In this document: piece after piece, positions 1 to 11,773 of the stretch
Position numbering within the stretch: position 1 is the first letter of the stretch
Layout: every line of letters starts with the position of its first letter
NCBI GenBank assembly: GCA_009760855.2
Contig: WPIO01000007.1
Coordinates: 11,166,001 to 11,230,000 of the forward strand
From: Cristatella mucedo
Taxonomy: Eukaryota > Bryozoa > Phylactolaemata > Cristatellidae
DNA: 64,000 nt
Direction: 5' to 3'
Notes under the pieces: generated by a model
Seen by the model: the letters and a program-made list of their open reading frames with translations, nothing else
What the model was told of the DNA's origin: nothing
The model's database searches: none
Position numbers and translations under genes: made by a program

Positions 1-289
1 CCTCAACAGAATCTCAATCCTGGCTTAAAGTTGAATGCATGGCGACCGGCCTCATTTTCCTAATCTTTCTAATTGATGAAGTTGGACTCACTTTCATTCC
101 ACCGATGCACGAAGGTCTCTAATGGTAGTGGCGCCTTGCTACCTTTAGCTTGAAGAAAATGCACGTGACCCACAGATTTCCGATGGGCCAATACTTTGTG
201 GGTGGAGTGCAATTGCTGACTAGGCCCTGAAGGCCAATCAATCTTGATGCTCATTCTACTCCCCTCAACTAGCAAATTTCGGCAGTTCA

Positions 290-510
290 TGCCTCATACC
301 ACTCACATCCGGTGGCCATGTCATGGATCTCGTTATAACTACGGATGTCTGCCCAGCTGACCTTGTTATGTGCCTGCTGACCCTCTCGGATCATTTCTCG
401 GTCTTCTTTAGTGTTCCTGCTCCGTTGTATGTACAGGGTGAAGTCAAGTTTGTCCAGTGACGAAACTTAAAAAGAGGTAACCAAGACAATTTTTTAAATA
501 AGCATGTCAG
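290..510 (+). mobile_element. LINE B fragment, end of the endonuclease domain
   Basis: The reading GHVMDLVITTDVCPADLVM ... LSDHFSV is the conserved C-terminal SDH motif of APE-type LINE endonucleases. It resembles the LINE B copy at 28.1-30.9 kb. Bases 1-290 show nothing I recognise. Confidence 0.6.
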
Positions 511-711
511 GTAAGTCTTTTTGATCAGCACCCGGATTCAACCAACAGCATCGATAACTTCACTAAAAGGCCCTATCTCACTGAGAGACTCCAGAGTATT
601 GATTTGAATGGACAAATATCATCCGAGGTACCTCTGAAATATGGGGTACCTAAGGGCTCCGTGCTCGGTCCGGTTCTTTTCAAGGTTTACACTCTCCCTC
701 TTGCCAATGTG

Positions 712-1352
712 TATGTATGTATGTATGTATCTATCTATCTATCTCCGTCAGTAACTCCACAAAGTCATAAAGACCATGTGGGTGTTACGCAGGAGAGTTT
801 TGTATAGCGCACTCACAGCCTAAGCGGCTTTCGGTACGCACTCGGTGGCCAACAGACTTTGTCTCATGCAACAAAGAGAAAGTGGGAAGCATAGCAGAGT
901 TAGGAGAGCAGTTGAGGTAGTCAGTAGCATAGAAGTAGCAGTTCAGGACCGCTGAAAAAGATGTGCCATAGTCGGCAGTTGGAGAGTAGATGTCGTTGCG
1001 TAAGAATTGTGGAAGCGAGTTCCACAGTCTAGGACCTGCAGAGCTGAAGCTTCTGTCGCCAACTGTCTTTAAGCGGAGGAATGGGAAAGCTAATTTATTG
1101 TCCACACAGGACCTGAGGGCACGTTGCGGCTGGAACTGGTGCAGCAGTTCAGCTAGCTATGGAGGATTCAAGCCGTGGCGGGCCTTGTGGGTCAGCGTAA
1201 GAACTTTGCTCTGTATCCTTTGCTCAACCGGCAACCATTCTAGCTCTTTCAGCAAAGGAAACACGTGCTCACACCGCTGGGACTTGAAGACCAGCCTTGC
1301 AGCCATATTCATAGTCCGCTGTAGTGGCATAATAGCTTTCTTTGGTAGCCCA
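712..1352 (-). mobile_element. LINE B 3' end, nested, flanked by a 9-bp duplication
   Basis: It encodes the C-terminal LINE B reading (GDRSFSSAGPRLWNSLPQFL ... ESRLGCECAIQNSPA). The 3' tail is a TATC/TGTA microsatellite. GCCAATGTG occurs at 703-711 and 1353-1361, but part of the right copy also matches LINE B, so the true duplication is 4-9 bp. Confidence 0.8.
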
Positions 1353-1373
1353 GCCAATGTGACTGCCGAATGC

Positions 1374-1590
1374 AATAATAATAATAACAATAATAATTCA
1401 CTTGATAAAGCGCCCTCAGAGAACTTAATCTCTCTCTAGGCGCTTTACATTTGCTGTAAAGTGAAATGCAATGGAATGGTAAGTAAAATCATGCTTGAAA
1501 AACAAACGAAATGAATTATATGGTTAGGGGTGACATGCACAGGGTCAGCATGCAAATGTGGTTAGTGGCAGCATGCACAGTGTCAGCACG
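1374..1590 (-). mobile_element. LINE A 3' UTR and tail, nested
   Basis: An (ATT)n tail, then the hairpin and 3' UTR of LINE A in reverse orientation, 5'-truncated. It lies 13 bp beyond the LINE B insertion, in the same host LINE A. Confidence 0.8.
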
Positions 1591-2695
1591 CATCTAGGCC
1601 TTTGCTTCTATGCGGACGACACTCAGTCGCACCTTTGTTTTGATCCCTCCCAGCCTTCGAGCACCTCGAATTCTCTCAACTTACTTGCTACATGTATTGA
1701 CAACATCCGCACATCGATGGCAGCAAATTTTCCTAAATCAAATGATAAAACTAACTTACTAGTTATGGCCAGACCAAGTCAGATTCAGAAATTGGAAAGG
1801 CTAATGCTCAAACTCGGGTCTGTCAGCATATCTCCTGTTGAATCTCCACGAAATATAGATGCTATATTCCAAAGTGGCCTCTCGTTAGACGACCACATCA
1901 GCTCCACAATAAAGTCTGCCTACTTTCAGACACATAACATTGCTAAAATTCGGGGTTGTTTAGATAGGGATACCCCACCAAAGTTGGTCCATGCATTTGT
2001 GACATTCCATCTTGACTTATGTAACTCACTGCTTGCTGGCCTACCGACATGTGCAATCAGGCGCTTACAGCTGGTGCAAAACTCCACAACTAGGCTTGTC
2101 TATAGTGAGTGTCGCAGTTGCCACATCACACCACTTCTCGCCAACCTGCACTGGCTCCCAGTCAAGCAGGGGTTTGACATCAAGGTTCTGTCACTCACTT
2201 TTAGGTCCCTTCATTCTTTGGCTCGAGCCTACCTATCAGATCTACTCTCCCACCAGGGCCAAGCATCGTACCACCCACTTTTTGGGATCTAACTGTTTAC
2301 CTATACCTCGTACAAACCTCAAATCCTTTGGAGACCGTGCATTTAGTTCGTATGCCCCTAAAGCCAGAAACTCACTCCCGACTTGCGTCACAACATTCCC
2401 AGACTTCACCACATTTAAAAATAAATTTAAAACGCACCTACTTATGACAACATTTAGTGGGTCCCTGTGATTTGTCCTTTATGTGCTTATGCATGCTGAC
2501 ACTGTGCATGCTGCCACTAACCACATTTGCATGCTGACCCTGTGCATGTCACCCCTAACTATGTTATTCATGTTGTTTATAAAGCACGATACCACTCACC
2601 ATTCGATCGAGTTTCATTTGAAGCAAATGTAAAGCACCTAGAACGAGATTGAGTTCTCTGAGGGCGTTTTATCAAGTTGATTCAGTGATTCAGTG

Positions 2696-4855
2696 AACAT
2701 GACACTTGAGAATGCTCTTGACAAGCATGTTTCAGAACATTCTTTCCGTGTACAGACTCATAGAGAATCCTTTCAATTGATGAAAAAATTTCGTAAGATG
2801 GGCCGTGTTATGCAGAAGCTTGAACACTGTTTAGGAAGTCTGGGTCTGACAAAGATCTAGTCAATTTAAACGAGTTTACACCCGGATGCTCAGAAAAGCC
2901 AGGACTTCTTTCTTCACTCGAAAACTAAAGTCCTGCCAGCCGGACCAAAGCAGATTTAGAATACGTTAAGCAATTTGCTAGTCAATACTGAGAGGTCTCA
3001 CTCCCCAGATATTAGCTCGGCTTTTCACTACAACAATTGTGTGCATTCGTACCTCCATAAAGCCCCCTCCGACTAAAGCCATGGCTGAATCGCAACCTGT
3101 GGCCTTCCTTAAAATATTTTCGGAGGTTTCTGCATGCGATGTGGCCACCAAGGTCTAGTACCAAGGGCATCTCCTGAAGACCCAATACCATCATTTCCGT
3201 GGTCTTCACTGGTAGAGGAACTTTGCCCGGCCATAACCGAGATTTGTAATGCTTCTCTGAAAAATGAGGTTATTCCCAAGTCCTTCAAATCGACCATTGT
3301 AAGACAGATAATTAAAAGCCTGGATTAGATATAAAGGTCCTTGTGAACTATCGCCTAGTTTCATTTGTTCTTTTTTGTTAAAGATTCTAGAAAAAAAACT
3401 GTTGCTAAGCGCCTGGTAGCACATATTGAAAAGTAAAGAATTTTAGAATCATTTCAATCGGGGTTCAAGCCACAGCACTCCACTGAAACTACTTTCCTCC
3501 TTATAGCCTAAGACATCATATGCAGCAACGATGATCGGAATGTCACTGCCCTAGCGCTGCTACATCTATCGGCTGCCTTCGACACCATTGATCACGATAT
3601 ACTACTTGATCGATTGAGACAGCGATCGGTCTGGCATACGAGGCACTAGCGTGGTTTAAATCCTACTTGTCTCATCGTGTTCAATCCGCATAGTGTGGGG
3701 GCCAGGTCTAATACACCAGATCAGTCACCAGTGGAGTCTCTCAGGGGTCCTTCCTTGGTCCTTTGCTGTTATTGATTTATACTCAAACTCTAGAAAAAGT
3801 GATTGAGGCCCATGGAGTAGGACATCAATTTTATGCTGACAATAATTAGCTCTATTTTTCATTTCAACCGTCAAAATCTGCTGCAGCAGCTGATAAATTG
3901 GATAGTTGCCTTGCAGACATTCGATTGTGGATGCCCGCAAATTTCCTTAAACAAATGACAAAAAACGAAACTGCTGCTCATAGGGCACCCCAAGCTTGTG
4001 GCTGGACTAGAAGGCTTTGCTAACTACTTTGCTTGACTAAGAAGTGATGCAGTTGTACGACCATCAATCACAACGTGCTCGAAATGTAGGTGTCGTCTTC
4101 GACAGCTCCATAAATTTTAAAACCTTCGTTAGGAAGATTGCTTCCACAGCTAGCCATTACATCTGATCCCTATCTAGGATTTGGAACTGTCTTCCACGGT
4201 GGCTAGCAAAATATTTATGGAGCTCCTTAGTACTGCTCGCTATATTATTGTAAATCTCTTTTGGCTGGGCTAACAAAAAAGCCATTAGGCCACTGCAGCT
4301 GGCTATAAATATCGCTGCAGGGCTAGTTTGCAAATCCCTGAGGTTTGACAAAGTGTCTCCTTTGCTGAAAGAGCTAGGATGGCTCCCGGTTGATCAGCCG
4401 ATACAGAGCAAAGTTCTTACCCTGACCTACAAGGCCTGCCACGGCTTGGCTCCTTCATACCTAGCTGAACTGCTGTACTAGTTTCAGCCTCCTAGTGCCC
4501 TCATGTCCTGTATGGACAATACACGAGCTGTCCTTTCCTCCACTTAAAGACCATTGGAAACAGAAGCTTTTGTTCTGCAGGTCCGAGACCGTCAAACACA
4601 CTTCCACAATTCCTACACGACGATAACTACTATCCTGCTGCCGACTTTGGCGCACGCTTTCCAGCCGTCCTAAACTGCTATATCCATGCTACTCACTACC
4701 TCAACTCCTCTACTTACTCACCTACATAAACTTCTCACTTTCTCTTTTTTGCATGAGGTGAAGTCTGTTGGCTACCGAATTCGGACCGAAAGCTGCTTAG
4801 GCTTTGAGTGTGCTATACAAAACTCTCTAGCGTAACACCCATATAGTCTTTGTGG
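2696..4855 (+). mobile_element. Degenerate LINE B, most of the RT ORF
   Basis: Broken reading frames match LINE B from before the RT (CDVATK ... PSFPWSSLVEELCPAITEI), through FQSGFKPQHSTET, to the C-terminal block and the GTAACACCCA 3' motif near 4830. Many stops and indels show it is old. Confidence 0.75.
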
Positions 4856-5045
4856 CTATGCTGGGCTGCAGATGCTGCTGGTGTGTCACGTCCTGGGTGC
4901 GACCTCAATGTGTGCGAGCGATCATCATGTTAATTCCACAATACGGGAATTGGAGCCGGGCTCTGCTAAGGCACGAGCGTGCACAACGGCTGCCGACAGC
5001 AACTGCAACGCCACTGCCACTTGAGCCTGCACTCGCTGCTCTTAC

Positions 5046-6077
5046 CTTCGCAGTGCACCCATCCCGATGGTGGGTTCTCATGCCTCTCCTCCACATCGCC
5101 TCTGATTATCTCTCCTGAACCACGTGCTGGCACAGCTTGCTGCTGGTACCGCTGTTGCAGACTCTCGCTGCCAAGCGTGGCCTCTGCCACCTGCCTCTGC
5201 TCTGTGCTGCTGCCCTGATTGCCGATGTCCACTTCTTGGACGATAATGACGGTCTGTGTTTGTGCCTCGACTGCAGAGATCTGGTGCGCGGCGAGAGCAG
5301 TGCGGCCCGTGTGGTCCGTTTCCAGCCAGCCCTCGTATTCCACAAAGTTGCCTACGAAGGCGTGCAGCACGTCCTTTGCAGTCTTCACAGCACTCGGATC
5401 GCCATGCACAATGAATCCGTCGGCATCGTAAGTGATGCTCACTTTAGCAACACCACAGCTGCTGCTGCCACCGCCACCACCGACGGTGCCAAGTCGCTCG
5501 CCGACGACTCGCTGCATGTCGCTATCAAAATGGCGCACAAAAAGCTGCACTGCCATGCTGTCGGCTGGCACTCTGGCTGTCTCTGTCTCAACTCTCGATT
5601 CGCGTGCCCATGTGGCAACAGCTGTGACTGCTGCGAGGCTCACGTGAGGCACCTGAACGACGCCGGGCAGCCAGCGCCACGCCTGCGACAGGGCGTCCTT
5701 CGTGCCGGTGATCTTGTACAGATCGCCCGTCGGGCATCGGCCGACAGCAGTGCACGAAAGATCCTCGCTGCCCCGACTCGCTAGGAACTCCTTGGCGCCT
5801 TCGCTCACGCCACTCTTCGGAATTGCGACAATAGCGGAGGCAAAACGTTGAACGAACTGGCTGATTCTGTGAACGGCTGCTTGGGCCTCTTCCTCAGATA
5901 CGCTTGGCGTTTGCCATTCGAGCAGCAGCTCTGCAGCACTCAGCTGGCTGACAGTGCAATGCAGGTCGCGTAAGTGAGTCTGCAGACCTTGCAAGCAGTG
6001 CCGCAGGATGTGCACCCGGCAGTCCACGTCAATCGATAGAACAGCTGCAGGTCTCTGCTCAATGGCACTTCCCGGTT
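5046..6077 (-). CDS. Large internal exon, tandem KH-like modules, possibly PARP14-like; phase 1/1
   Basis: Seen: a 1032-bp open exon between CTGCCTTACTTCAG and CGAAG|GTAAGA, 344 codons. Two repeating units are visible: residues about 10-135 (helix, then GDLYKITGTKDALSQAWRWL) and about 160-235 (MAVQLFVRHFDSDM ... DGFIVHGDPSAVKTAKDVL). Each ends in strand-(G)-helix of the sort found in KH-type repeats of PARP14/DTX3L-like proteins. A glycine/serine loop (GGGGGSSS) interrupts the second unit. A Gln-rich tail follows. No catalytic or macro domain is visible. The family link is inference from pattern. Alternative: an unrelated KH-like protein. Confidence 0.6.
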
Positions 6078-6384
6078 CTGAAGTAAGGCAGGCGAAAGGA
6101 AATGCACAGCAGCACATACAGAAGGTCACATAGCGAAGGTTGCATAAGTTGCAGCTCGACGGCTCAATGGGGATCAACGAGGTACAGCGATCAGCTACTC
6201 AGTGCAAAAATAAAGTAGAAACTCTACATGCTACTGCCTGGTACACACACGAAGCAAGTCAACTGGGTCTGCAAACGGTTTGGCCAAATCGTAAGGATCG
6301 CTCAGAAGATAACATCACTAAGGCCAACTGGCTTCGTTGCTGCATGACACGCCAGCTACAACCACCAGTCATATGTAAATAAAT

Positions 6385-6550
6385 ACTAGCTGCTTTAACA
6401 GTTTCTCTTGTACAGCGACAAAAGAGCCTTTACGGCTATCACCAGCGCTTTCAGCAGCACTAAAGGATCGCCCACCACAGGATTCAAACCCACAACCTTG
6501 GTACCAAAGACATGAAAACACCTCCTTACCTAGAGAGAAGACAACTAGCA
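6385..6550 (-). mobile_element. SINE2 copy
   Basis: On the minus strand it has a tRNA-like head with B-box-like GGGTTTGAATCC, then the shared body GGCGATCC ... GCCGTAAAGGCTC, ending near TAGTATTTATTTA. Confidence 0.7.
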
Positions 6551-6625
6551 CTATGGGGCCCTATTCCCACGGCCCTGCTTCTACGATGCATTGATCTGCA
6601 GCTAGCATCAGCCCTAGCATCCTCT
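6545..6625 (+). mobile_element. Short LINE A relic
   Basis: It shares the CTATTCCCAC...GCATTGATCTGC block with the LINE A copies at 27.84 kb and 38.46 kb. Confidence 0.5.
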
Positions 6626-7212
6626 CAGAACTACATGCAATATTAATAATGATCGTAAGAACAACATACATTTTGTAGCATATATTGCACGGCACCCTAA
6701 CAGAACTACACCTTATTCAGTGCACTTGGAATGTGCAGGAGAGGAAGTGGACACAATGATTAGCAATAATAGCATTCACAGTTACAGCAAGCATTAGCGG
6801 ATTATGTACAATCCACCCAGACAAAGCAACGCACTGAGAAACAGGCATCTTTTAGTGCTGATTTAAATTATATTAAGTCATCTGGGATGTCGTGATAGAA
6901 GTCTGTAGAGAGTTCAGTCGTTAAGTGAATACGGACTAAAGGCCCGGTCTACGTAAGACTGGTTAGAAGCCTGGCTTAACGACCAAAGTCGGAGAAGCAT
7001 TCGGCACAAGAGAATGCAAAGGAGCTAATGGACAGGAAAATCAGAGCTAGAGCATGATGAGACCCAAAAGGCGAGTAAGATGACCTTTAAATCTACCATC
7101 GAGCCAAATCTGGGCTTCAATTCTTATGTAGAACACAAACACAGCTGCACTGGTACAGTGCTCATTCCCTGCTTTCCAGCAAGTCAAACCCTCTCACTTG
7201 CGTTGCAATGTA
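6626..7212. other. No feature recognised
   Basis: Mixed-composition sequence between repeats. No ORF, splice-bounded exon or known repeat was seen. Confidence 0.5.
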
Positions 7213-7275
7213 ATGTAACTCCGCCTGTAACTCCACAAACCCACAAGGACTAGGTAGGTGTTACCCTAACTAGTG
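7213..7275 (-). mobile_element. LINE B 3' tail relic
   Basis: Matches the reverse complement of the LINE B end (TGTAACTCCACAAACCCACAAGGACTA...GTGTTAC). Confidence 0.55.
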
Positions 7276-7299
7276 TCACTCAACAGGGTGTACCGAATG

Positions 7300-8110
7300 A
7301 ACAACCGATTCAGCAGTCTCTCAGTCCAACCTCTCATGAAGATGACGTTGTTGCCAGCAGGCAGCTCCTAGGTCCAGCCCTCTGGTCTTGCATAGCCTCT
7401 GGCTCTGGCTCTCACTGGCTCGACGAACACGTTTAAAGACCTTGAAAACCGGTCTGATGTCTGGTGGTGGCCACCAACAGCAGTAGCTACCAAGGCCAGC
7501 AATGATGCTGGCCAGTGTTTGGCTGCCGGAACGGTCAAGACACCAATGAATTCCAAGTAAAAGCGAGCCCAAAAATAGCCTGGCAACAAAATAGTGAAAC
7601 AGCAACTAGGGCCAGTCATACCGAACGAATTCCAGCATACGATCACTATGACTGCTCATTCTTGCTCAGGGCCGGGTGCACAGGAGGCTGAGCATGAGTG
7701 AACCAGTATCTGAGCAAGCAAGTCTGCTCCCCTGTACCAGCCTGGTGGTGGTTGGCACGAGCGTGTGAACGACAGGATATATACGTAGCCGCATGAAAGC
7801 CCCGGTAGTCTCACTAGCCCTTCATCTAATAGGTTGCTGCTTCACTGCTCGACCCACCCGATTGCTCAGTCGGTTTCCCGTTTTAAACTTCCTGGCAACG
7901 TTTAAAGAATGATGCTTGATGCTTAAAACTTCTTGGCAATTTACAGACGCGATTTTCTGGCAAGTTTAATCTCTGGCTGCCCGGTACTCCAGCCGGGTGC
8001 TGTACAAGTCAACAAGTCCAGCCCTGGCCAAGTTATGGTTCCAGCAGAGTTACCGAGGTCCATGGAGGCACAATGCAAGCATGCACTATGCATAAGTAGG
8101 CAGTAGCTAT
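7300..8110. other. Unassigned; minus-strand ORFs of about 93 codons at 7321-7646
   Basis: Two overlapping minus-strand frames stay open, but neither has a domain I recognise nor a convincing pair of splice sites. They may be chance. Confidence 0.3.
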
Positions 8111-8197
8111 GAGAAAGTCTTTTGACTGCATTTGCTCTATCTAACCATGCATCAATCTACCGGGCTTCTGTAAACCAGATTCACATTCAAAAGGCCA

Positions 8198-8262
8198 TAA
8201 TAATAATAATAATAGTAATAATTCGTTTGTATAGTACCCTAAGAGAACCAAATCTCTGGACA
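8198..8262 (-). mobile_element. SINE1 tail relic
   Basis: An (ATT)-rich start, then TTTGTATAGTACCCTAAGAGAACCAAATCTCTG, matching the SINE1/LINE A hairpin tail in reverse. Confidence 0.5.
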
Positions 8263-8347
8263 AGGGGGGTTTTACGCACCCAGCAAGAGAAGCAACAGCT
8301 AAGGTATATAGACATGCAAGGTATCGTGCACTGACATACTTCGATTG

Positions 8348-8450
8348 GTGCATAGGCAAAGCGCTTAGAAAAGAAAGCAAGCTAGTTCTCTCGGAGTGCT
8401 ATACCAGCACATTATTATTGTTATTATTATTATAAATATTATTGGAGAAG
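8348..8450 (+). mobile_element. LINE A tail relic
   Basis: A degenerate hairpin (AAAGCGCTTAGAAAAGA...TTCTCTCGGAGTGCT), then (ATT)n. Confidence 0.6.
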
Positions 8451-8996
8451 CATGTAAAAGCATACGAGTTTCGTGCTTAGACAAACATGCAAAAGCACAC
8501 AAGTAGACACTTAGGTTTGCTGTTGAATGAGGTCCTTGGTCCGTAGCAAGTACTGCATCGTGCGCAGGTAAGCGCAGAAAGCACACACGAACTAAGCAGA
8601 TAACTTCACTAGGATGTAGGGAAAGCTAACCAAAACAGTTGCGTCTTTAGCTGAGATTTAAATGAGGCAAAGTCGATTCGGATAATAACAGAATCCGGGT
8701 GCGAAACTTCGGGTGCATACTAACTGAAGGCCAGATCATCAAAAACTGGAGGAACAAGGTCGGATATGTAGGCTAGTGCAAAGGAATGAAGCAACCAGTA
8801 GGACAGAGAGAGAATATTGAGGACGATTCGATGCTTGATAGGGATAAAGTAAAACTCAGACAGAGGTGGTGTGATGCAGCCCCTATACGGTTGACGACAG
8901 ACCAGCAGAGCTGCTGAGTTTCACACCAGTTGCAGACGATAACTGGTGCACGCCGAGAGTTCTGAATAAAGGGAATTGCATTATAATGTAGATGTG

Positions 8997-9145
8997 CTGA
9001 GCAGGTTTGGTCCAGTGGTTAAGGTGCTCGCGCAGACCAAGGTCTGGCTGAGGTCGTGGGCTCGAGCCTTGAGGCATATGTGAAGCACCAGAACAGAGAC
9101 TAAGTTCCCTTGAGGCTCTATACAAATGAATTATATTATATTATG
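8997..9145 (+). mobile_element. SINE1 copy
   Basis: A tRNA-like A box TGGTCCAGTGGTTAAGG and B-box-like GGGCTCGAGCC. The body CATATGTGAAGCACC and a tail resemble the LINE A hairpin, ending in (ATATT)n. Confidence 0.8.
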
Positions 9146-9154
9146 CCAAAAACG

Positions 9155-9285
9155 AGTGAATACGTTAGGCAGTCGTACTCGTGTCGAAGCAGGCCCTAAT
9201 TTTGGCCATTTTCCTGAGCTGAAAGTAGGCAATCTTGACAGAGAAGGAAATGAGCTCATCCAATGACATATCGTTTAGGAAGATT
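9155..9285 (-). mobile_element. LINE A fragment
   Basis: The minus-strand reading SKIAYFQLRKMAKIRACFD matches the LINE A post-RT block (VKSAYFQLHNIAKIRACLD). Confidence 0.6.
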
Positions 9286-9570
9286 CTTATACAAAGACAA
9301 CTACTCTCTTGCTGCCGACTATGGCTCATCCATTCCAGCGGTTCTTAGCTGCTACTTCCATGCTACTCAGCCCCTCAACTGCTCTCCTGACTCTGCTATG
9401 CTTCCCACTTTCTCTTTGTTGCATGAGATGAAGTCTGTTGGCTACCGAATGCGCACCGAAAGCCGCTTAGGCTGTGAATGCGCTATAGCAAAGCTCTTCT
9501 GCGTAACATCCACATGGTCTTTGTGGCTTTTCGGAGTTGCAGGCAGATATGCAACACATTGAATTGCCAG
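9285..9570 (+). mobile_element. LINE B 3' fragment
   Basis: The reading ADYGSSIPAVLSCYFHAT ... TESRLGCECAI, then the GTAACATCCACATGGTC 3' motif. Confidence 0.75.
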
Positions 9571-9794
9571 TCTAGCTGCTCACATATCACTAGCCAATCG
9601 AAGCAAGCAGGGTCGGCAGCAACTCGGCTGTTTTTGGTTTAAGAGACTTTACTTACCATCTGCAGATATGCCCTAGCACCAGCAACTATTACAGTGCTGC
9701 TAGTAAGCACTACTACAATGAGCTTCAGCATAGTCGATCATCCGTTTTGTCGGTCCAAATAAGGCCAATAAAGTCAATGCAGCGACTGTCAAAT

Positions 9795-9890
9795 TAAGCT
9801 GCTTAGGCTTTCAGTGAGTTACATAAACCACTCCACCGTAACACTTACTTAGTATTTGTGGCTGTGTGGAGTTCCAAATATAGATGCCTT
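9795..9890 (+). mobile_element. LINE B tail relic
   Basis: GCTTAGGCTTTCAGTGAG ... CGTAACACTTAC ... GTGGAGTTCCA matches the LINE B terminus. Confidence 0.5.
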
Positions 9891-9899
9891 ACATTACAT

Positions 9900-10370
9900 T
9901 GTATACCATCAAATAGAGCAAAGATTAAAATGTGATTTTTTTCTATTTTCTAATTGTAACTTTCGCATATTCTCGACAGTTTCAATGCACTCCTGCAGTA
10001 AGCAGGAACGAAAACTCTGAATTCCAGATCCATCGGTAATAGCCACATTGCTCTGCATGTAAAACTTTCAAGCCACAAATCGCTCTGACACTGACGAGCT
10101 CAAGTATGGAATTATTGAGCTTTACACAGCTCTTGAAGGTTTTCGTGATGTCATATCCCATCAAGCACACCCCACACTTAGCCCCTCAGAAAATACCCCG
10201 GCTACAGGCCAAGGGCAAGCACGGGTTGTTCTTAATACCTCTCTTCGAGATGCCAATTGACTGCCCTAACAAAAATCTCGGAGCCAGCTGACTCAATGGC
10301 TGCCACTAAGTCTATTCACCAAGCAGGCTGTATTTGGAAAATGCAGTGAATCGATGCAAAAAATTAATAA
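9900..10370. other. No feature recognised
   Basis: AT-rich intronic sequence, with no supported exon or repeat. Confidence 0.45.
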
Positions 10371-10374
10371 AAAT

Positions 10375-10500
10375 TAGCTGACTCAACAGCCTCATCGATA
10401 TAACGGCCGACAAGAATCTGCAGTTTCAACCTGGTCACACTGGGCAAACGAGAATCGCTTGCTGAAGGACTCAAACCCACACACTAGGCCGAAAACATTT
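10375..10500 (-). mobile_element. Possible degenerate SINE2
   Basis: The order of blocks (TTAGCTGACTCAACAGCCTC at the tail, then GGACTCAAACCCACACACTAGG) follows reversed SINE2, but identity is low. Confidence 0.35.
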
Positions 10501-10628
10501 CGCAGAGCTAGCAACCGTCTTGGCCGGAACAGGCAAGGCTAAGCAACCCACAGCCCCAATATACCCAGGGTGTGGAATTGTCGTGACTTTTTGATCAGCC
10601 GGCATGTCTATGTACACGACGTGCTCAC

Positions 10629-10690
10629 ATACAAAAACACACAAACACACACACACACACACGTGCAAGCACACACACACACACACATAC
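10629..10690 (+). repeat. (CA)n microsatellite, interrupted
   Basis: ACACAC runs broken by ACGTGCAAG, then merging into CATA/GCATGC repeats. Confidence 0.9.
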
Positions 10691-11107
10691 ATACGCACAT
10701 GCATGCATGCGAGCTTTATCAGACCTGCAACAAATGGTTAGAGCACCTCCTGCAAGCAAAGAGAAGCGACACAAATATAGTCAACCACTGCTATGAATGC
10801 CAATGCTAAAAATGCTAAGTGGTTCACAGGAACCAAGTAGCAGTACCTTGTATAATGACACAAAAATAAAATAAATCATACGGCTAATTATTAGTAAGCC
10901 AGATTTAAATGACATTAAGCACCACAAAGAGATATCGTTTTCTAGAAAAATCTAAGCAGTCATGCCTGTATGAGAGTAGAATCTTCAAACCACAGGCAGC
11001 AACCCACTCACAGATTTCAACAGACCCATAGACCAGACAAAGCCAACGATTAAACCACCATCCATGGAAAAAAAGCCAAGCCGGCAAGTGGAGCAACGAA
11101 GATGTTG

Positions 11108-11228
<121 letters not shown>

Positions 11229-11265
11229 CTAGCCCCCAAGCCACAGTAGCAGGTGACTGACTCAC

Positions 11266-11334
11266 CATCTCTGTTGCTCACCACCGGTGGAGCCACGTCG
11301 TTGCTATCGGCACCACTACCTGCCGGAAAAGTCA
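11266..11334 (-). CDS. Small exon of the KH-type gene, phase 1/1
   Basis: The acceptor TTTTTTTTCAG and donor GATG|GTGAGT bound 69 bases encoding TFPAGSGADSNDVAPPVV. It joins in phase to the exon at 11672. The CAG/CTG tract starts 39 bases into the following intron. Confidence 0.55.
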
Positions 11335-11535
11335 CTGAAAAAAAACAGTGGCAAGTGTCGGCCCACGGGTTTTTCCTTACGTGAGGCGGTAAACATGTAT
11401 ATATTACATGATGCGCATGAATCCTTGAAGCAGTTTGTCTATACGCTACGTTGAAAGCCGTCTGCCGGCACCAGATGGGCGATCGCCATACCGTGTGTAA
11501 CAGGCTTTTGTGTTTGGGTGTATACACACTGTCAG

Positions 11536-11536
<1 letters not shown>

Positions 11537-11577
<41 letters not shown>
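11537..11577 (+). repeat. (TG)n microsatellite
   Basis: About 19 uninterrupted TG units between two exons of the KH-type gene. Confidence 0.9.
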
Positions 11578-11671
11578 ACATACTTGTACAGGCATATCTT
11601 ATATGGGCTAATACCTCGTTTGCTTTGTCGGGCTACAGCTACGACTAGTGGTCGCTATGCTTACTACTCAC

Positions 11672-11773
11672 CATGCTGCTGCGCATCTTTGGTGGGTGGC
11701 AGCTCGTTCGGTCTCACTGCGCTGCTAGGTTGTGATGCTTCCCTGCTGCAGCTGTCCAGAGATGCAGCTCCTG
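11672..11773 (-). CDS. Small exon of the KH-type gene, phase 1/1
   Basis: The acceptor GTGTGCTTTGCAG (alternative AG three bases on) and donor CATG|GTGAGT bound an exon encoding a Ser-rich linker, including SREASQPSSAVRPNELPPTK. Reading phase links it to exons on both sides. Confidence 0.55.

Larger units (their letters stand above)
525..2695 (+). mobile_element. LINE A copy (L2/CR1-like), reverse transcriptase to 3' end, split by two nested insertions
   Basis: The parts are 525-711 (SSEVPLKYGVPKGSVLGPVLF, RT block) and 1591-2695 (FYADDTQ catalytic box, C-terminal half, 3' UTR, hairpin near 2625-2680). The sequence across the junctions is continuous once the insertions at 712-1352 and 1374-1590 are set aside. 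There are stops and a frameshift near 2290, so it is dead. Confidence 0.85.

Noticed and set aside
5137-5784. 215-codon plus-strand ORF
   Set aside because: Antisense shadow of the KH-type exon; no start context, domain or splice logic.
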